Assembly (NCBI GenBank): GCA_023614405.1
Contig: JAJUPC010000038.1
Coordinates: forward strand, 1,302,001 to 1,366,000
DNA length: 64,000 bases
DNA from: Avena insularis
Lineage: Eukaryota > Streptophyta > Magnoliopsida > Poales > Poaceae
Direction of reading: 5' to 3'
Below, piece by piece: positions 11,408 to 22,267 of this stretch. The stretch's first letter is position 1, and every line of letters starts with the position of its first letter. The notes under the pieces were generated by a model. The model saw only the letters and a program-made list of their open reading frames with translations, made no database searches and had not been told where the DNA came from. Made by a program: the position numbers and the translations under genes.

Positions 11408-13527
11408 AAAGGTACATCTTTTTGAAGAATATTAGTGAGGGGCTTTGAAATTTTGGAGAAATCTTTAATAAACCTCCTATAGAAAGCAGCATGACCAAGA
11501 TACTATGAATACCTTTTATATCTCTAGGGAAAGACATCTTTTCAATTGCTTCAATTTTGGCTCTATCAACTTCAATACCTCTTTCAGAAATTTTGTGTCC
11601 AAGAACAATCCCTTAATTGACCATGAAATGTCATTTCTCCCAATTAAGAACAAGGTTGGTTTCTTCAAATCTCTGCAAAACTTTATCAGGGTTGTGCAAA
11701 CAGTTATCAAAAGAAGTTCCATAGACGGAGAAATCGTCCATGAAAACCTCCACAATTTCTTCACAAAAACCATGAAAGATAGCAGACATACATCTCTGAA
11801 AGGTAGCAGGAGCATTACATAAACCAAAAGGCATACGCCTATAAGCATAGGTACCATAAGGTCAAGTGAAAGTGGTTTTCTCTTGGTCTTGTGCTTTCAC
11901 AGCAATTTGAGAGAACGTAGAATAACCATCAAGGAAACAAAAGTGGGTCTTTTTAGACAACCTCTCAAGCATTTGATCAATAAAAGGCAAAGGATAATGA
12001 TCTTTCTTACTAACTTTATTAACCTATCTAAAATCAATGCACATCCTATACCCAATAACTACTCTCTGGGGTATAAGCTCATTATTTTCATTAGGCACAA
12101 CGGTAATTCCCCCTTTCTTGGGAACACAATGAACATGTCTAACCCATTGACTACCAGCATCAAGGAGTTTTAATGCCTCATTTCTTACCATGTCCTTCGT
12201 CTTAGGATTTAGACGGTGTTGGTGCTTAACTACTGGTTTTGCATCAGGGTCTATATTAATAGCATGCTGACATATAGTAGGAGAAATCCCTTTTAGATCA
12301 TCAAGAGTATAGCCCATAGATCCTCGGTGTTTCTTCAGTATTTCCAATAACCTTTCTTCTTCCTTTACTAGAAGTTTAGAACTAATAATAAAAGGATATA
12401 CTTTCTTATTATCAATATAAGCATATTTAAGATCATTAGGTAAGGGTTTTAATTCAAAAACAGGGTCCTCTTTAGGTGGTAGTGTGGTACCCAAATCTTC
12501 CACAGGTAGATTATGCTTAAGTTGCTCAGGCTGACGAAAAAAAACCTCGTTAATCTCATTTCTTTCCTTCATGAAGACATCGCTTTCATGATCTTCCATA
12601 AATTGCTGTAGGGCATTGTTAGGAGCAGGAGAAATAGTAGAAAGTTGTTCAACCTTGAAATCCTCATTAGGCAGTTCATTTTCATAAGGAGTTTTAGCAA
12701 ATATGGAAAAATTAAAATCATAAGACTCTCCATCAAACTTAGTTAAAACTTTTTCCTTCCTACAATTTATGATATCCCCACAAGTATTCAATAAAGGTCT
12801 ACCAAATATAATAGGATAGGTTTTACTATCTTCAAAACCAAGTACTAGAAAATCAGCAGGATATTGAATCTTACGACAAAGAACCTCCACATCTCTTACA
12901 ATGCCAATGGGACAGACTGACTCTCTATTAGCAAGGTGAATAACCACATAAATGTCCTCAAGCTCACAAGGACAAATTCCATGCATAATTTCCCTGTAAA
13001 TCTCATAAGGAATAGCACTAGAACTAGCACCAATATCACAACAACCATAATAACAATGATCAACAATTTTAATAGAAAGCACAGGGACACTAGCTTTTTT
13101 ATCTTTTCTAGGATGTGAGAAAATATTAGAAGCGTCTTCACAGAATACAATATGCTCATCCTCTATATTTCGAGTGACAAGATCTTTCACAATAGCTACC
13201 ACATGCTCAATATTTGTTTGCTCATAGGGTTCCATAGTTTTCTTTGAACTTTTGCTAACCACATTAGCTATAATAGAATTTTCCCTTACCTTAGCAGGAA
13301 AGGGATTTTCTTAACATAAGGTTCAGGCAAAATAGGATCAATAGTACAAACTTCTATGCTAGTAGGAACATGGGTAACAATGTCTTTATAAGGAGCATGG
13401 TACTTGTCCCACTCTTTCTTGGGAATATCAATGTAAGAGGCAAAGTCCTTAAAGCTTTAATGCACTCATTACTAATATCACGGAAGTCATCCGTTCCCAT
13501 AAAAGATTTAATGCATTTATAATCATA
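11408..13527 (-). pseudogene. Gypsy-1 protease and reverse transcriptase (part)
   Basis: Read on the minus strand from 13527, the chain runs through the gag-protease linker, which opens with short frames. A 412-residue open stretch (13262-12024) contains the aspartic protease core DIGASSSAIPY and the flap-to-end motif IIFGRPLL, then a long charged linker. The start of reverse transcriptase follows (INIDPDAKPVVKHQHRLNP, VPKKGG, CIDFR). A TAG follows CIDFR, and after further breaks the catalytic FMDD box appears (about 11720), then [16 protein letters not shown] at 11480-11440. RNase H and integrase are missing because Copia-2 interrupts at 11407. The enzyme would have copied the element RNA. 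The protease-to-RT frame is unusually well preserved for an element this deep in the nest. Confidence 0.87.
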
Positions 13528-13528
13528 G

Positions 13529-13536
13529 TTTTTTTT
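13529..13536 (-). other. LINE poly-A tail
   Basis: A run of eight T on the plus strand (poly-A on the LINE strand) directly adjoins the left copy of the 9-bp target duplication, as expected for target-primed reverse transcription. Confidence 0.7.
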
Positions 13537-13856
13537 GAAGCTTATCTACTGCAGGGGAGACCCCCACAGCCCTTTATTCAAAATTAACTAGAGGTTCAAA
13601 AATATATACAAACTATGAAACAAAAAAGAAAGCTAAAAAGCTAATTAGAAAATCAAAATTACAACAAATTGTCAATCCAATTTGACAGTACTGCAACTTT
13701 AGAACTTTTAATTCTATGTTTGAGCAAGGAGACATCTTGGACAAATCCAGCCTTCCATGCTTCGAAAGTTGGTCTCATCCCTTTAAAAATCTTATTGTTT
13801 CTTTATCTCCAAATATTCCAGCAAGATAAGATGACTATCTCAACAAAAAATGGGCC

Positions 13857-14420
13857 TCAGAACCTTTTCGGTGCATCTTTTAACATTTCTGGACCTGAAC
13901 CCGTACCCCAATTGATCTGTAAATATGTCCAAACTCTGACACTATAGTTACATTCTAAGAATAAATGAGACCAATCCTCCAGAGTCTGACAGGGACATAA
14001 CACACAATCTGAATCAGTAGTCACATTCCAATGTCTTCTTATTAGCATTTCCTTTGTGTTAATTCTATCATGTAAGATTAACCAAGCAAAGACCTTGTGC
14101 TTTGACATACATTTACTCTTCCATAGCCACTTAGATGGGAAATGATCTAGGATCAGATTGAAGTGAGCTTTGTACACCATATTTACAGAGTAATCCTCAG
14201 ACTTTGACAACTTATTATCCCATTTATCCTGTACATGTGGGTCAATGCTGACATGTTGCAGTTGGATTTGTAACCTTAAAAGTTCTGCATTGGCTTCATC
14301 TGATAATGGCAGTTGAAATGCCTCCTCCAGCTGGAGTAATGCAATGGCTTGTTGAACTGAGTAGTTCTTATCAAGAGCAAAAGAGAAAAGCCTTGGGTAA
14401 GACTAGCCTAAAGGTAAATT
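13857..14420 (-). pseudogene. LINE ORF2 C-terminal part with zf-RVT domain
   Basis: The minus-strand frame 14210-13857 encodes a typical reverse-transcriptase zinc-binding domain (zf-RVT). It has WKSKCMSKHKVFAWLILHDR followed by CVLCPCQTLEDWSHLFLEC, which carries the Cys/His ligands. Sequence between 14220 and 14420 links it to the rest of ORF2, which resumes beyond CACTA-2 at 17953. The reading path is interrupted by stops, so this is a relic. The domain is found at the C-terminus of plant L1 ORF2 proteins and probably helps in RNA binding during target-primed reverse transcription (family knowledge). Confidence 0.85.
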
Positions 14421-14423
14421 ATT

Positions 14424-14860
14424 CACTACTAGAGAAAAGGCTATAGGAGACATGCTTATGCGAGGCACATTTAGACCATATGCGCCTCCTATAAAATAGG
14501 CGAGGCACACTCCTTCTCCATGCGCCTCTAGTACAAAAATAGGCGAGGCTCATATGATAAGAATGCGCCTCCTATAATCCCTGTACGGACTAAATCTAGC
14601 ACCCCATATTATGCGAGGCGCATTCCAGTCATATGCGCCTCCTATATATTAGATAGGCGAGGCACATATGGGCAGAATGCGCCTCGCATAATCTGTGTGG
14701 GCCCGCGTGTTGGTAGGTGCACGAATATGCGAGGCACATATTGCTATATGCGCCTCCTATAGTTTGAATTATAAGAGGCACATTCGGGCCAGATGAGCCT
14801 CGCGTAATACTATACGAGGCGCATTTTGCAATATGCGCCTCGCATAATCTGGTACAGATC
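14424..14860 (+). repeat. CACTA-2 5' terminal and subterminal repeats
   Basis: After the 16-bp terminal repeat, the motif GAGGCGCAT or GCGCCTC(C/G) occurs more than a dozen times in both orientations up to about 14848. The core differs from CACTA-1 by one base (GCGCCTC against GCGCCAC), indicating a separate but related family. Confidence 0.88.
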
Positions 14861-14879
14861 AAAGCCGTATAGCTACACG

Positions 14880-17050
14880 AAATGTTTTCCTCAAAGAAAA
14901 AAAACTACAAGAAAGGTTACCCCTTCCTGCCGCCGTCTCACGTCTGCAGCGCTTGCCAGCCGCCGTCCACCATCGCCGAGAGGTGAGCCCCACCCCTTCC
15001 CTCTCCTTCCCTTCCCCTATCCCTCTTCCCTCTCCCGACATCTCGGCCACCATCCACGTGGGCACCTCACCTCACCACGACCCGTGGAGGAGCACCTCGC
15101 CTCGCGACCCGCCCGCCCGTGGAAGGAGGAGCTGGCCGCCCGCCTCGTGGAGGAGGAGCCCGCCGCCGCCCGTCGAGGAGCCCTGCGCTCGCTGAAGACC
15201 TGCTGCCTGTGGGCCAGGCGCCACTGCCACCCGTCTGCGCTGCGCAGCAGCCGTTGTCGAGGTGAGCCCCGACCCCCTTCCCCTCTCCTTCCCCTTCCCC
15301 CTATCCCTCTTCCCCTTCCCCTGCGATTGGGGAGACTAATTGGTGGATGAACTCAGTCATCAGCATCCCTCTGTATGTAGTACTACGAAAGGAGATGCAA
15401 CAAGATGTGCATCTGCTTGCTTGCAGATTCCCTAGTTCTGGATACTCGGATGGGACTCTGCTCCAGGTAGAGGGGATGCAGGTCACGTTTCTGAAAGCTG
15501 AAGAGCAGCAGCCTGCCAGAGTGGAGCTCCCTGGCAGTGCGCCAAAAAAGGGATGGGTATTTCAGATGAAAGGTATACTCTAAAAGGCAATACACATGGA
15601 TTCATGATCCGTACATCAGCTTCAGCTTGTTTGTACAATGACGTGCAGTATATGTCAGCATGAAGACCAGGAGCGCCGCTCCCCCTTCTCCCATTCCCCT
15701 CTCCCTCCCCTTCCCCTACCCCTCTTCCCTCTCCCTGATGCTTGGACATTGTTCCACCAAATTCAGAAATTAAAATCAGATGTATAGTAGTAGTTTAATT
15801 CTTCCATTTGATTTACCTGCAGTTTTTATTCAACTTGTTTCATCAAATGGGGATAGATTGTTCAGGTTTGATTGGATTGGATGGTTCGATCGTTGCCCCT
15901 TGGTAGATTCATTTTCGCCTCGCTCAGCGTCAATCCCACCGGTTCGTCTCGTGTGAGTAGCGAGTTCGAGATCCATGGGCTTTCTTCGTATAAGGCGTTT
16001 TCTCTTTGAGGAGACATAAATAAAATTGCTTCTCTGAGCGGTTACCAGAGGGCAGAAGTTCCTGGAGTAGGGCAGATGTAGTTTGATTAATGTTGTCACT
16101 TGGGGGATATAGTATCTGTACTTATGCAGGATGCATTGTCTCGTTTCAAGTCATGCAGTAGAGCAGTCGTTAGTTATCCGAGGAGCCCATAGTGTACTGT
16201 GCAATTGATGACTCTTTGGGTATCTGAGGTTTTTGGGTCTGATTAACGGGTATATTTAACAGAGATCAAGGGTGTTTCTTTAGTCGGTACGTGGTTGGCT
16301 AGCAGGCGATTCTGCTGCCTCATTGGGTCATGTAGGGTGCAAGATTAGATTATTTTCTGCAACTTGTACAATTCCTGCATAGTATTGTCATGATTGAGTA
16401 TAGTTTGAACATTTCCAGTGGTTTCATCTGAGTCGGAATAATGCACTACAAACTAGGATGTTTCGACATTGCGCACCAAATTCAGAAATTAGAATCAGAC
16501 GTGTAGTAGTTTAATTTTGCCATTTGATTTACTTGGTGTTTTTATTCAACTTGTTTCATGTCATGGTGAGAGATTGATAAGGCAAATCCCAGCTTCGAGG
16601 ACCTTAGCTTCAGATAAAAAATTCTCCTGATGTGTATATTAGTTTGTCAGATTAGATGGTCCTCTATTAGTATTTAGACTTGGCCTCTATTGTCTCTGCC
16701 TATTTAGAGGAAAAAGGTTGGTTTGGCTCTCTGTAGTAAGACCGAAGTTAGCGAATTTATGTTTTTGAGCTAAAGTCATCAACTCTTTGCATGGATGGAA
16801 AATTTAGGGATTCCACATTAAACACAGGATCTACCACCGCTGTGTATGTTCTGGGTGATATTCAGTTTGACTTCTACCACCGTTGTGTATGCTATCCAGA
16901 ATTTGTGTATGCTGGCAGCAAGTGTGTGGATATGTGGGACAAATGGTTGTGTTTGTGTATGCTGGCAGCAAAATGGCTGTGTTTATTTCTATTTAGGATT
17001 TTTTGTGCAGGTTTTTCTTTTTGAGTTGCCAATGTTTCGCCGGAATGTTG
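14880..17050 (+). other. CACTA-2 interior: GC-rich leader and intron-like region
   Basis: From about 14920 to 15330 the sequence is GC-rich and looks like a grass 5' leader/first exon. Splice-donor-like CGAGGTGAGCCCC sequences occur near 14980 and 15258. The stretch 15330-15590 could be an exon (an open 78-codon frame at 15347-15583 with no recognised domain). From 15600 to 17000 it is AT-richer and intron-like, with internal duplications (15750-15848 matching 16470-16566) and a small repeat around TGTGTATGCTGGCAGCA (16904-16971). An acceptor-like TTGTGCAG lies at about 17002-17009, ahead of the small gene at 17079. Whether this is a captured host promoter cannot be decided from the sequence alone. 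Confidence 0.5.
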
Positions 17051-17078
17051 ATTCATTTTGTTGCACCCATATATATGC

Positions 17079-17258
17079 ATGTGGAAAGACTGCCAGAAGC
17101 AAGTGAACAACTTCTCGGGCAACAACTACCAAGGCTATGAGAGTAGAGAGGTGACAGAAGAGAAGTGGAGGAGGCATGGAAGGAAGAAGTGGAGGAACTT
17201 CCTCGTGATCACCACCTTGTTGCTCTTCATGGTAGGTTATGTGTTCTACTTCATCTAG
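17079..17258 (+). CDS. CACTA-2 small protein: truncated viroplasmin-like domain plus C-terminal membrane segment
   Basis: An uninterrupted frame from ATG 17079 to TAG 17256-17258 gives 59 residues. It starts in the middle of the RNase H1 N-terminal fold (WKDCQKQVNNFSGNNYQGYESREV), so the first strand of the domain (KWYVVYKG... in CACTA-1) is missing or lies in an exon I cannot identify. A basic linker (RRHGRKKWRN) follows, then a hydrophobic helix rich in Leu, Val, Phe and Tyr that ends the protein. This is the architecture of the CACTA-1 copy, including the position of the helix, although the helix sequence differs completely. The 3' flanks of both genes also share TGTAATGTGAT and ATTGTATATTTG. 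The role is unknown; binding of RNA/DNA hybrid plus membrane anchoring is inference. Confidence 0.65.
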   Translation: MWKDCQKQVNNFSGNNYQGYESREVTEEKWRRHGRKKWRNFLVITTLLLFMVGYVFYFI

Positions 17259-17559
17259 GTAGAGCTACATCGTTGGAGTTGTAATGTGATTGTGAACTTG
17301 TACTCGGAGGTGTAATGTGATTGTGAACTTGTACTCAGAGGTGTGAACTTGTGGCACAAACACTTGATGTATGAACTTGTATGTCATGATTGATGTGTAA
17401 TGTATTGTATTCATGTTGGTTCTATTATGCTTTGGCAAATTGCAAGTTTCTGAAAAATTCTATGCTCTTTATACTGTATTCTGGACTATATTGTATATTT
17501 GAATATCTGTATATTATTATTTATAGTGGTCTGTAAAACTTGAATTTCAAAAATATTAC

Positions 17560-17949
17560 CGGAGGCGCATATAGGACACTATAGGAGGCGCATATACTAT
17601 AAATATACGAGGCGCATTGTGAAACATATGCGAGGCGCATATTATATGCGCCTCCTATACTTCACATATGCGAGGCGCATATCGATATGCGCCTCCTATA
17701 ATTCATATATGTGAGGCGCATATTGATATGCGCCTCCTATAATATATAGGAGGCGCATATCGATATGCGCCTCCTATAATAATATAGGAGGTGCATATCG
17801 ATATGCGCCTCGCATATGTGAAGTATAGGAGGCGCATATCATATGCGCCTCGCATAAAAAATAGCCGAGGCTCAAAGGTAGAGGCGCATATGATATGCGC
17901 CTCGCATAAGCTTTTAGGTGCGCCTCGCATAAGCTTTTCTCTAGTAGTG
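17560..17949 (+). repeat. CACTA-2 3' subterminal repeats forming a long palindrome
   Basis: The region contains many copies of GGAGGCGCATAT in alternating orientation. Bases 17627-17856 fold into an almost perfect inverted repeat about a centre near 17741; 17745-17778 alone is a perfect 34-bp palindrome centred on ATCGAT. The element ends with the inverse terminal repeat at 17934-17949. Confidence 0.9.
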
Positions 17950-17952
17950 ATT

Positions 17953-20783
17953 CCAAGTATTTAACCAGAATAGAGCTGAATCGCCTTTACCAATTTTACA
18001 AACTGACAGAGATCCAAAGTCTTCTTCAAATTTCATAATACTTTTCCACCAAAAGGAGCCACAAACAGTAACATTGTGAGGCACCTCATTGTAATAATAA
18101 GCATTTCTAACCAACTTTACCCATGGAAGATCCTCATTATTGTACAATTTGTGCAGATGTTTCATGAGTAGACATTTGTTTTGAATTTCCAAATTTATTA
18201 TGCCTAAACCACCTTTCACTTTTGGCTTGCAAATCATGTCCCATGAGGCAAGGGAGTTTATCCTCCCATATTCTTTATTTTTATTCCATAAATAGTTCCT
18301 CCTTGCTCTATTTATTACTTCAATGACTCCTTTTGGAATTTCAAGAGAACAGAGGTAGTGTAGAGGCATTGAAGAAAGCACAGAATTTACAATGACCAAC
18401 CTATCTCCATAAGAAAGGAAGGAGGCAGTGGCAGTAAGCCTTCTTTCCACTCTATCAATTAAAGGTGACATATCTTTCATAGTTGGTTTTGTAATCCCCA
18501 TAGGCAAACCAAGGTACGAAAATGGTAGTGTAGCAGTAATACAGCCAATTTCCAGAGCAAGCAAACTGGCTTCATCTTGATTCATATTGATTGGAATTAG
18601 AGAAGATTTATGAAAGTTGACTTTTAGTCCAGTGAAGGAATAATACTCATCCAATATTTCTTTTAGTATAAGTAACTGATCTAGATCTGCTTACATGACA
18701 ATGATGGTGTCATCAACATATTGAACAATAGGGAAGTCATAGGTTCCTCTATTTGGGATTGGAGTTCTCAGTCTTCCATCTCTATAAGCCTTATTTATGA
18801 AACTTTGTAATAGGTCCCCTCCTAGTACATACAGTAAAGGAGATAGGGGATCACCCTGTCTAACCCCACGCTTACAATAAAAGTTCCTTCCTGGAACTCC
18901 ATTCAGCAATATAGAGGATGAACCAGAAGAGAGAATTTCTTTTACCCAGCCAATAAAAACTTCATCAAATCCTTTACACCTCAGAATCCTGATAATTGCT
19001 TCATGTTCAATAGTGTCAAAAGCCTTTTCAAAATCCAGCTTGATAATTACTGTTCTTCTCTTAGAAACATGGCATTGATGCAGATATTCAAAAGTCCAAC
19101 CAAGGCAATCTTGTATTGTTTTGGAATTAATAAATCCATATTGGTTTTTATGAATACATTTCTTTATTTCCTTCTAAAGTTTGTTGGCAGCTAGTTTAGT
19201 GAGAAATTTCAAACAAGTATTTGTGAGAGAAATTTCAAACCATTTATGCTGTCAAGGGGTGTGAGGCCCTTATTAAAATCATGACACAGCTTGATAAAGA
19301 CTTCTTTAATAATATGCCAACATTTTTTAACAAAAGCTCCATTCAATCCATCAGGGCCTGGTGCCTTGTCAGTTTTCATAAATTTTACTACATCCTCAAT
19401 TTTTGAATTACTGAATTCTGCTGACAGACAATGCAGATTATCCACTTCTTGAATCAATTCTGATACATCTGCTCTATTCTCAACACTTGTAGAAACCCCA
19501 TTCGATTCTTATAACATCTCCATAACGCATCATCTTTGTCATTGTGATTGATTAATGTATTGCCATGTTCATATTTTATCTCATTGATCACATTGTGCCT
19601 GTACCTTTCTATGGCCTTAGCATGAAATTTTTTGGAATTTTCTCCTCTAAACTTTACCCATCTTATGGTGCATCTATTCTTCCAGTAGGTTAACTGAATG
19701 TTCAATAATCTTTTTAGGTGTAGCTTTACAATATTTCTAGAATTAAATTCAGGTCTGCTAAGAACTCTTATCTTCAATATCATCAAGCATTAGAATGACA
19801 TTATTGCATTTTTCTATCAGAGCTTTGATATGAGACAGCTTTTCCCCCCACTTTTTAAGAGCATATATTGTATTTTTGAACTTTGCAGTTATCATGTTGG
19901 TAATAGGACCCTGCTTAACTGGCTGTCCCCAAGCTTGCTTAACCACATCAAGAAAACCAGGTTGCTGAAGCCACATACTTTCAAATCTGAATTTTTTTGC
20001 TTTTGGAATATTTGTGGAAATGTTTATCACACAAGGAATGTGATCAAAAGTTGTTTTTGATAGTGGATTGACCATAGTGTTGGGATATTGGAGTGTCCAA
20101 TTGCAAGAAGTGAAGAACCAGTCAAGCTATTCTAATAGTGGGTTGTCCTGCATATTGGACCAAGTGAAGTTTCTTCCTTTTAAAGGCAACTCAATAAGGC
20201 CAAGGTGACTAATAATACTATTAAATAGGAAGATATCATTCATGTCAGCCCCATCTTTATTTCTGTTCTCAACTGACCGAATAAAGTTGAAATCCCCTAA
20301 CAACAAACAGTGGTCATGGACAGGTATTTGCAAATCATAAAGCCATTGTACAAAATTGTCTCTCTCCTGACCTTTGCAAGGCCCATAGACATTCACTAAA
20401 GTCCAAGTTTCAGAGTTGTGTGAAGAGGTGAATTTTACTTTGATTGCAGCTCTGTTTATTTCTATTAGTTCTCCTCTGAATACAGAACTGTTCCATAAGA
20501 CAATAATTCCTCCAGATGCCCCAAGCGATGGTGAGAAGATAAATTGGTCAAAACGTTTAGGACAAAAAGATCTTATGAATGAGTGGTCAAAACTTTCACA
20601 CTTAGTTTCTTGTAGACAAATAACTGCACAATTGCTTTCATCAATTTTGTTAAACACTGCCAATTGTTTGTCCTTGTCATTAAGTCCCCTAACATTCCAG
20701 CACAGAACTTTCCAGTCCAGGTTTAGAGTTGAGTAAATATTCATTGATAACCAAAGTAATTGTAGTAAAAGAATGACAAGCAT
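17953..20783 (-). pseudogene. LINE ORF2: endonuclease and reverse transcriptase
   Basis: On the minus strand the chain begins near 20783-20700 with the AP-type endonuclease (WKVLCWNVRGLND, ICLQETK, GDFNFIRS). A TAG breaks the frame after DNPLLE. The H of the SDH motif is present at the end of the domain (TTFDHIP, with S replaced by F). Reverse transcriptase follows in pieces: DKAPGPDGLNGAFVKKCW (about 19375-19325), GVRQGDPLSPLLYVL (about 18870-18830), QYVDDTIIV (about 18720) and the thumb-like region GLKVNFHKSS to LFWLNTWN (18630-17953), where CACTA-2 is inserted. The protein would nick DNA and prime reverse transcription at the nick. At least five stops or frameshifts make it inactive. Confidence 0.9.
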
Positions 20784-21031
20784 AGCAAGCCATCATATCA
20801 GAAAACAAAAATCCCCAGGAAATCATCAACATATATGAATTTTTTAGAGCCAAATTGAAATTCATTGCCACAGTTCCATCATACTGAACAAAATAACATG
20901 ACCAGCAACTAACTATTCTATACATAGTGGATAATATGTTTGATAGGGCCAAATTAATACGAGCCTGACTACAAAATACAAGTCCAAAGTTCTGATCCCA
21001 ACCTTTCCAGCACCACCCAAAAACAAAATCT

Positions 21032-22267
21032 TTACTTATCATTGGAGTCCTTCTTTGTTGTTGGAGATGGTGGAGCAGCCATAAGCTTCTCCACAGTTAT
21101 GTCTTTAGGTGGGATCTCCAGGTCTTGACCTGTTTCTTGCAGAGTAGTAATGGGGATGATAGGCAAGATATCTTCCTCTGCATTTTCCAAAGGCCTAGCT
21201 GACACAGCCTTCTTCCTGGTTTTGGGTTTGTCAGACATCAATGGATTCTTATATCCTGCAGCCTTGTTTGCCATTCTTGTGCTCCTTCTAACAGGGGTCT
21301 TTTCATTTGACTCATGTCCTTTGCCAATGAAAATTGAGCTACTGACCCCATCATAAATTTTCTGTCTTTTCTTATCTGCAGTCAGTGGCTTGGACTGACT
21401 ACGTGTGAATCTGATAGGCAGGTATGTGTTGCACAAGGATTTCTTCTTTTTAATCTTTGGACAAGAGATTGGTGAAGCTGTAAAAATTGGTGATGGACCA
21501 CTCTGAAAAATAACTGGCTCATCATAATTGAGCGTCCTGGCAACTATCCTGCGCTTCCCAACCAAAGATCCTATGGCTTCAGATTGCTTCCATGAGACAG
21601 TAAAATTCAGACAACCTTCAAAAGCACAAGACCAATCCCTTTTTGCCAAAAGTGTGCTAAAAATTGGATTAGGAAGACTAACAGGGATATAGTCCATGCA
21701 GTGCTTAGGCAACATGGAGTTTAAGAGCCGGTCAATTAGCAAACTTGGAGGGGGACAAGGTCCATATTTCATAGGCAACAACATGCTTTCCACTGGGGCA
21801 ATTCTGACCTGATTAATAATAATATTCTGATGATGCACCATGTTGTCATTATGATGAGAACCCCCTGAGTCATCATTATCTTCTGTCACAGCAGAATTAT
21901 CGGCTTGATCCATGTTCAGATCATCTTGTTGTTGAAAACCCCCTGCATTGTTATCTTGCTGTTGGAAAAAGTTATTAGCAATGTTATGATCAAAGTGCTG
22001 CTGAATATCCTCTTGATGATTCCATCCAATTTTAGGAAAAGGTGGGTTAGCAAAATTATTATTGTCTCCAGATTGCTGGTTACAAGGCATGGGATGAGGA
22101 TTCCCATTGAGAGGCATCTGAACTTCATTATGTGGCAAGTGATCAGCAAATTCAGAAGTAAGAATATATACTGCAGTCCATGACTCTCTTACTCCATCCA
22201 CAGTGGCATAATTGACAAAAACAATATCTCTAGGGAATCTTGTTATAGAGGGGAATGAAGCATAAAC
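21032..22267 (-). pseudogene. LINE ORF1 C-terminal part
   Basis: An open frame ends with a stop at 21032-21034 and runs without interruption to the Copia-3 boundary at 22267. The protein is rich in Asn, Gln and Asp in the first third (NNF, QQQDN, DDSGG), then has a folded-looking stretch (SWKQSEAIGSLVGKRRIVART) and a basic tail with KIKKKKSL and RRSTRMANKAAGYKNP. ORF1 proteins of plant L1 elements bind the element RNA; the zinc knuckle of this ORF1 lies on the far side of Copia-3 (about 31620-31550). The apparent ATG of the open frame lies inside the Copia-3 LTR and is not the real start. Confidence 0.8.

Larger units (their letters stand above)
14424..17949 (+). mobile_element. CACTA-2: complete non-autonomous CACTA transposon (3526 bp)
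   Basis: Perfect 16-bp terminal inverted repeats CACTACTAGAGAAAAG (14424-14439 and inverse 17934-17949) are flanked by the 3-bp target duplication ATT (14421-14423 and 17950-17952). Both ends are packed with a TGCGAGGCGCAT / ATGCGCCTCCTATA motif in both orientations. The interior has a GC-rich leader, intron-like sequence and a small viroplasmin-domain/membrane gene, but no transposase, so mobility would require an enzyme supplied in trans. It sits inside ORF2 of the LINE. Confidence 0.93.

Noticed and set aside
14826..15350. 174-codon Pro/Arg/Ser-rich frame at the start of CACTA-2
   Set aside because: It begins inside the subterminal repeats and crosses donor-like sites and pyrimidine tracts; it is better explained as a non-coding leader.
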